A DNA stretch of 6,314 nucleotides, from NCBI GenBank assembly GCA_045637525.1, contig JAZTZP010000015.1, forward strand, positions 1 to 6,314, in the 5' to 3' direction. Of the stretch, positions 6,175 to 6,314 are shown one piece after another (position 1 is the first letter of the stretch; every line of letters starts with the position of its first letter). The notes under the pieces are model-generated. The model had not been told where the DNA came from. It ran no database searches and worked only from the letters and a program-made list of their open reading frames with translations. The DNA is from JAZTZP01 sp045637525. Lineage in GTDB: Bacteria; Bacillota; Clostridia; UBA1381. The position numbers and the translations under genes are program-made.

Positions 6175-6209
6175 TAAATTATAGTTTATCTGCGATAAAC
6201 TATAATTTA
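6175..6209. repeat. AT-rich hairpin, right copy of the shared inverted repeat
   Basis: This is a perfect 16-bp stem (6175-6190 with 6194-6209) around a TGC loop. Its central 33 nt (6174-6206) are the exact reverse complement of 89-121 at the left end. The stem is 3 bp longer than the left copy because the outer flank also pairs. It marks the gene-proximal end of the right hairpin array. Confidence 0.9.
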
Positions 6210-6314
6210 CAGTGAAATTTTTTGCCATAGGCAAAAAGTGAAATCCAGTCATGCGACTGGGTGAAATCCGCACAAGTGCGGGTGAAATCTGCGACTTTTA
6301 AGTCGCAGGTTATG
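6210..6314. repeat. Right tandem hairpin array with GTGAAAT linkers
   Basis: GTGAAAT occurs at 6212-6218, 6238-6244, 6261-6267 and 6282-6288. Each copy is followed directly by a different perfect inverted repeat: TTTTTGCC/GGCAAAAA (6219-6226 and 6230-6237), CCAGTC/GACTGG (6245-6250 and 6255-6260), CCGCAC/GTGCGG (6268-6273 and 6276-6281), and CTGCGACT/AGTCGCAG (6289-6296 and 6301-6308). Loops are only 2 to 4 nt. After the last hairpin the linker changes to GTTATG at the window edge, so the array may continue or end there. There is no sequence likeness among the stems, only the linker and the self-complementarity. Function unknown to me. Confidence 0.9.

Noticed and set aside
1..6314. Transposon or integrative element bounded by the inverted 33-nt repeat
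   Set aside because: The enclosed genes are housekeeping and no transposase, integrase or target-site duplication is visible; the inverted repeat is better explained as part of two hairpin-array elements.

Overview
The window looks like chromosomal DNA from a low-GC Firmicute of the class Clostridia, probably a gut member of the Oscillospiraceae/Ruminococcaceae or a relative. The basis is AT-rich DNA, strong AGGAGG-type ribosome binding sites, near-consensus sigma-A promoters, and a nusB gene followed by a short clostridial-type TsaD paralogue. The genus assignment is inference.

Layout from left to right. Positions 1-123 are a tandem array of small perfect hairpins joined by a constant 7-nt linker. 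It ends in an AT-rich hairpin just before the ribosome binding site of an AraC-family regulator (139-1014, plus strand, TTG start). A strong bidirectional stem-loop (1010-1047) separates this gene from a convergent minus-strand operon. That operon reads from a near-perfect promoter (3392-3420) through a 34-codon ORF (possibly a gene remnant), nusB, a TsaD/Kae1-like gene and nfo (endonuclease IV). Upstream of it, also on the minus strand, a second near-perfect promoter (6082-6110) drives nrdR, followed after a terminator-like hairpin by mnmE and an rsuA-type pseudouridine synthase. From 6175 to the right edge lies a second hairpin array.

The genes are mostly information-processing housekeeping: rRNA transcription antitermination (NusB), abasic-site repair (Nfo), ribonucleotide reductase control (NrdR), tRNA wobble-uridine modification (MnmE) and 16S rRNA pseudouridylation (RsuA type). 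The TsaD-like protein keeps the metal-binding HxxxH and C-terminal Asp of the family, but its N-terminal motif is divergent, so its substrate is uncertain. The targets of the AraC regulator are not visible.

The most unusual content is the pair of hairpin arrays at the two ends. Read outward from the gene block, both begin with the same AT-rich hairpin (33 identical nt in inverted orientation). Both then continue as linker-plus-hairpin units: linker GCGATAT four times on the left, GTGAAAT four times on the right. The linkers fit one pattern, GYGAWAT. The stems all differ in sequence but each is self-complementary, which suggests that structure rather than sequence is kept. I know of no assigned function. 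No phage, transposase, defence, CRISPR, tRNA or rRNA gene is visible.
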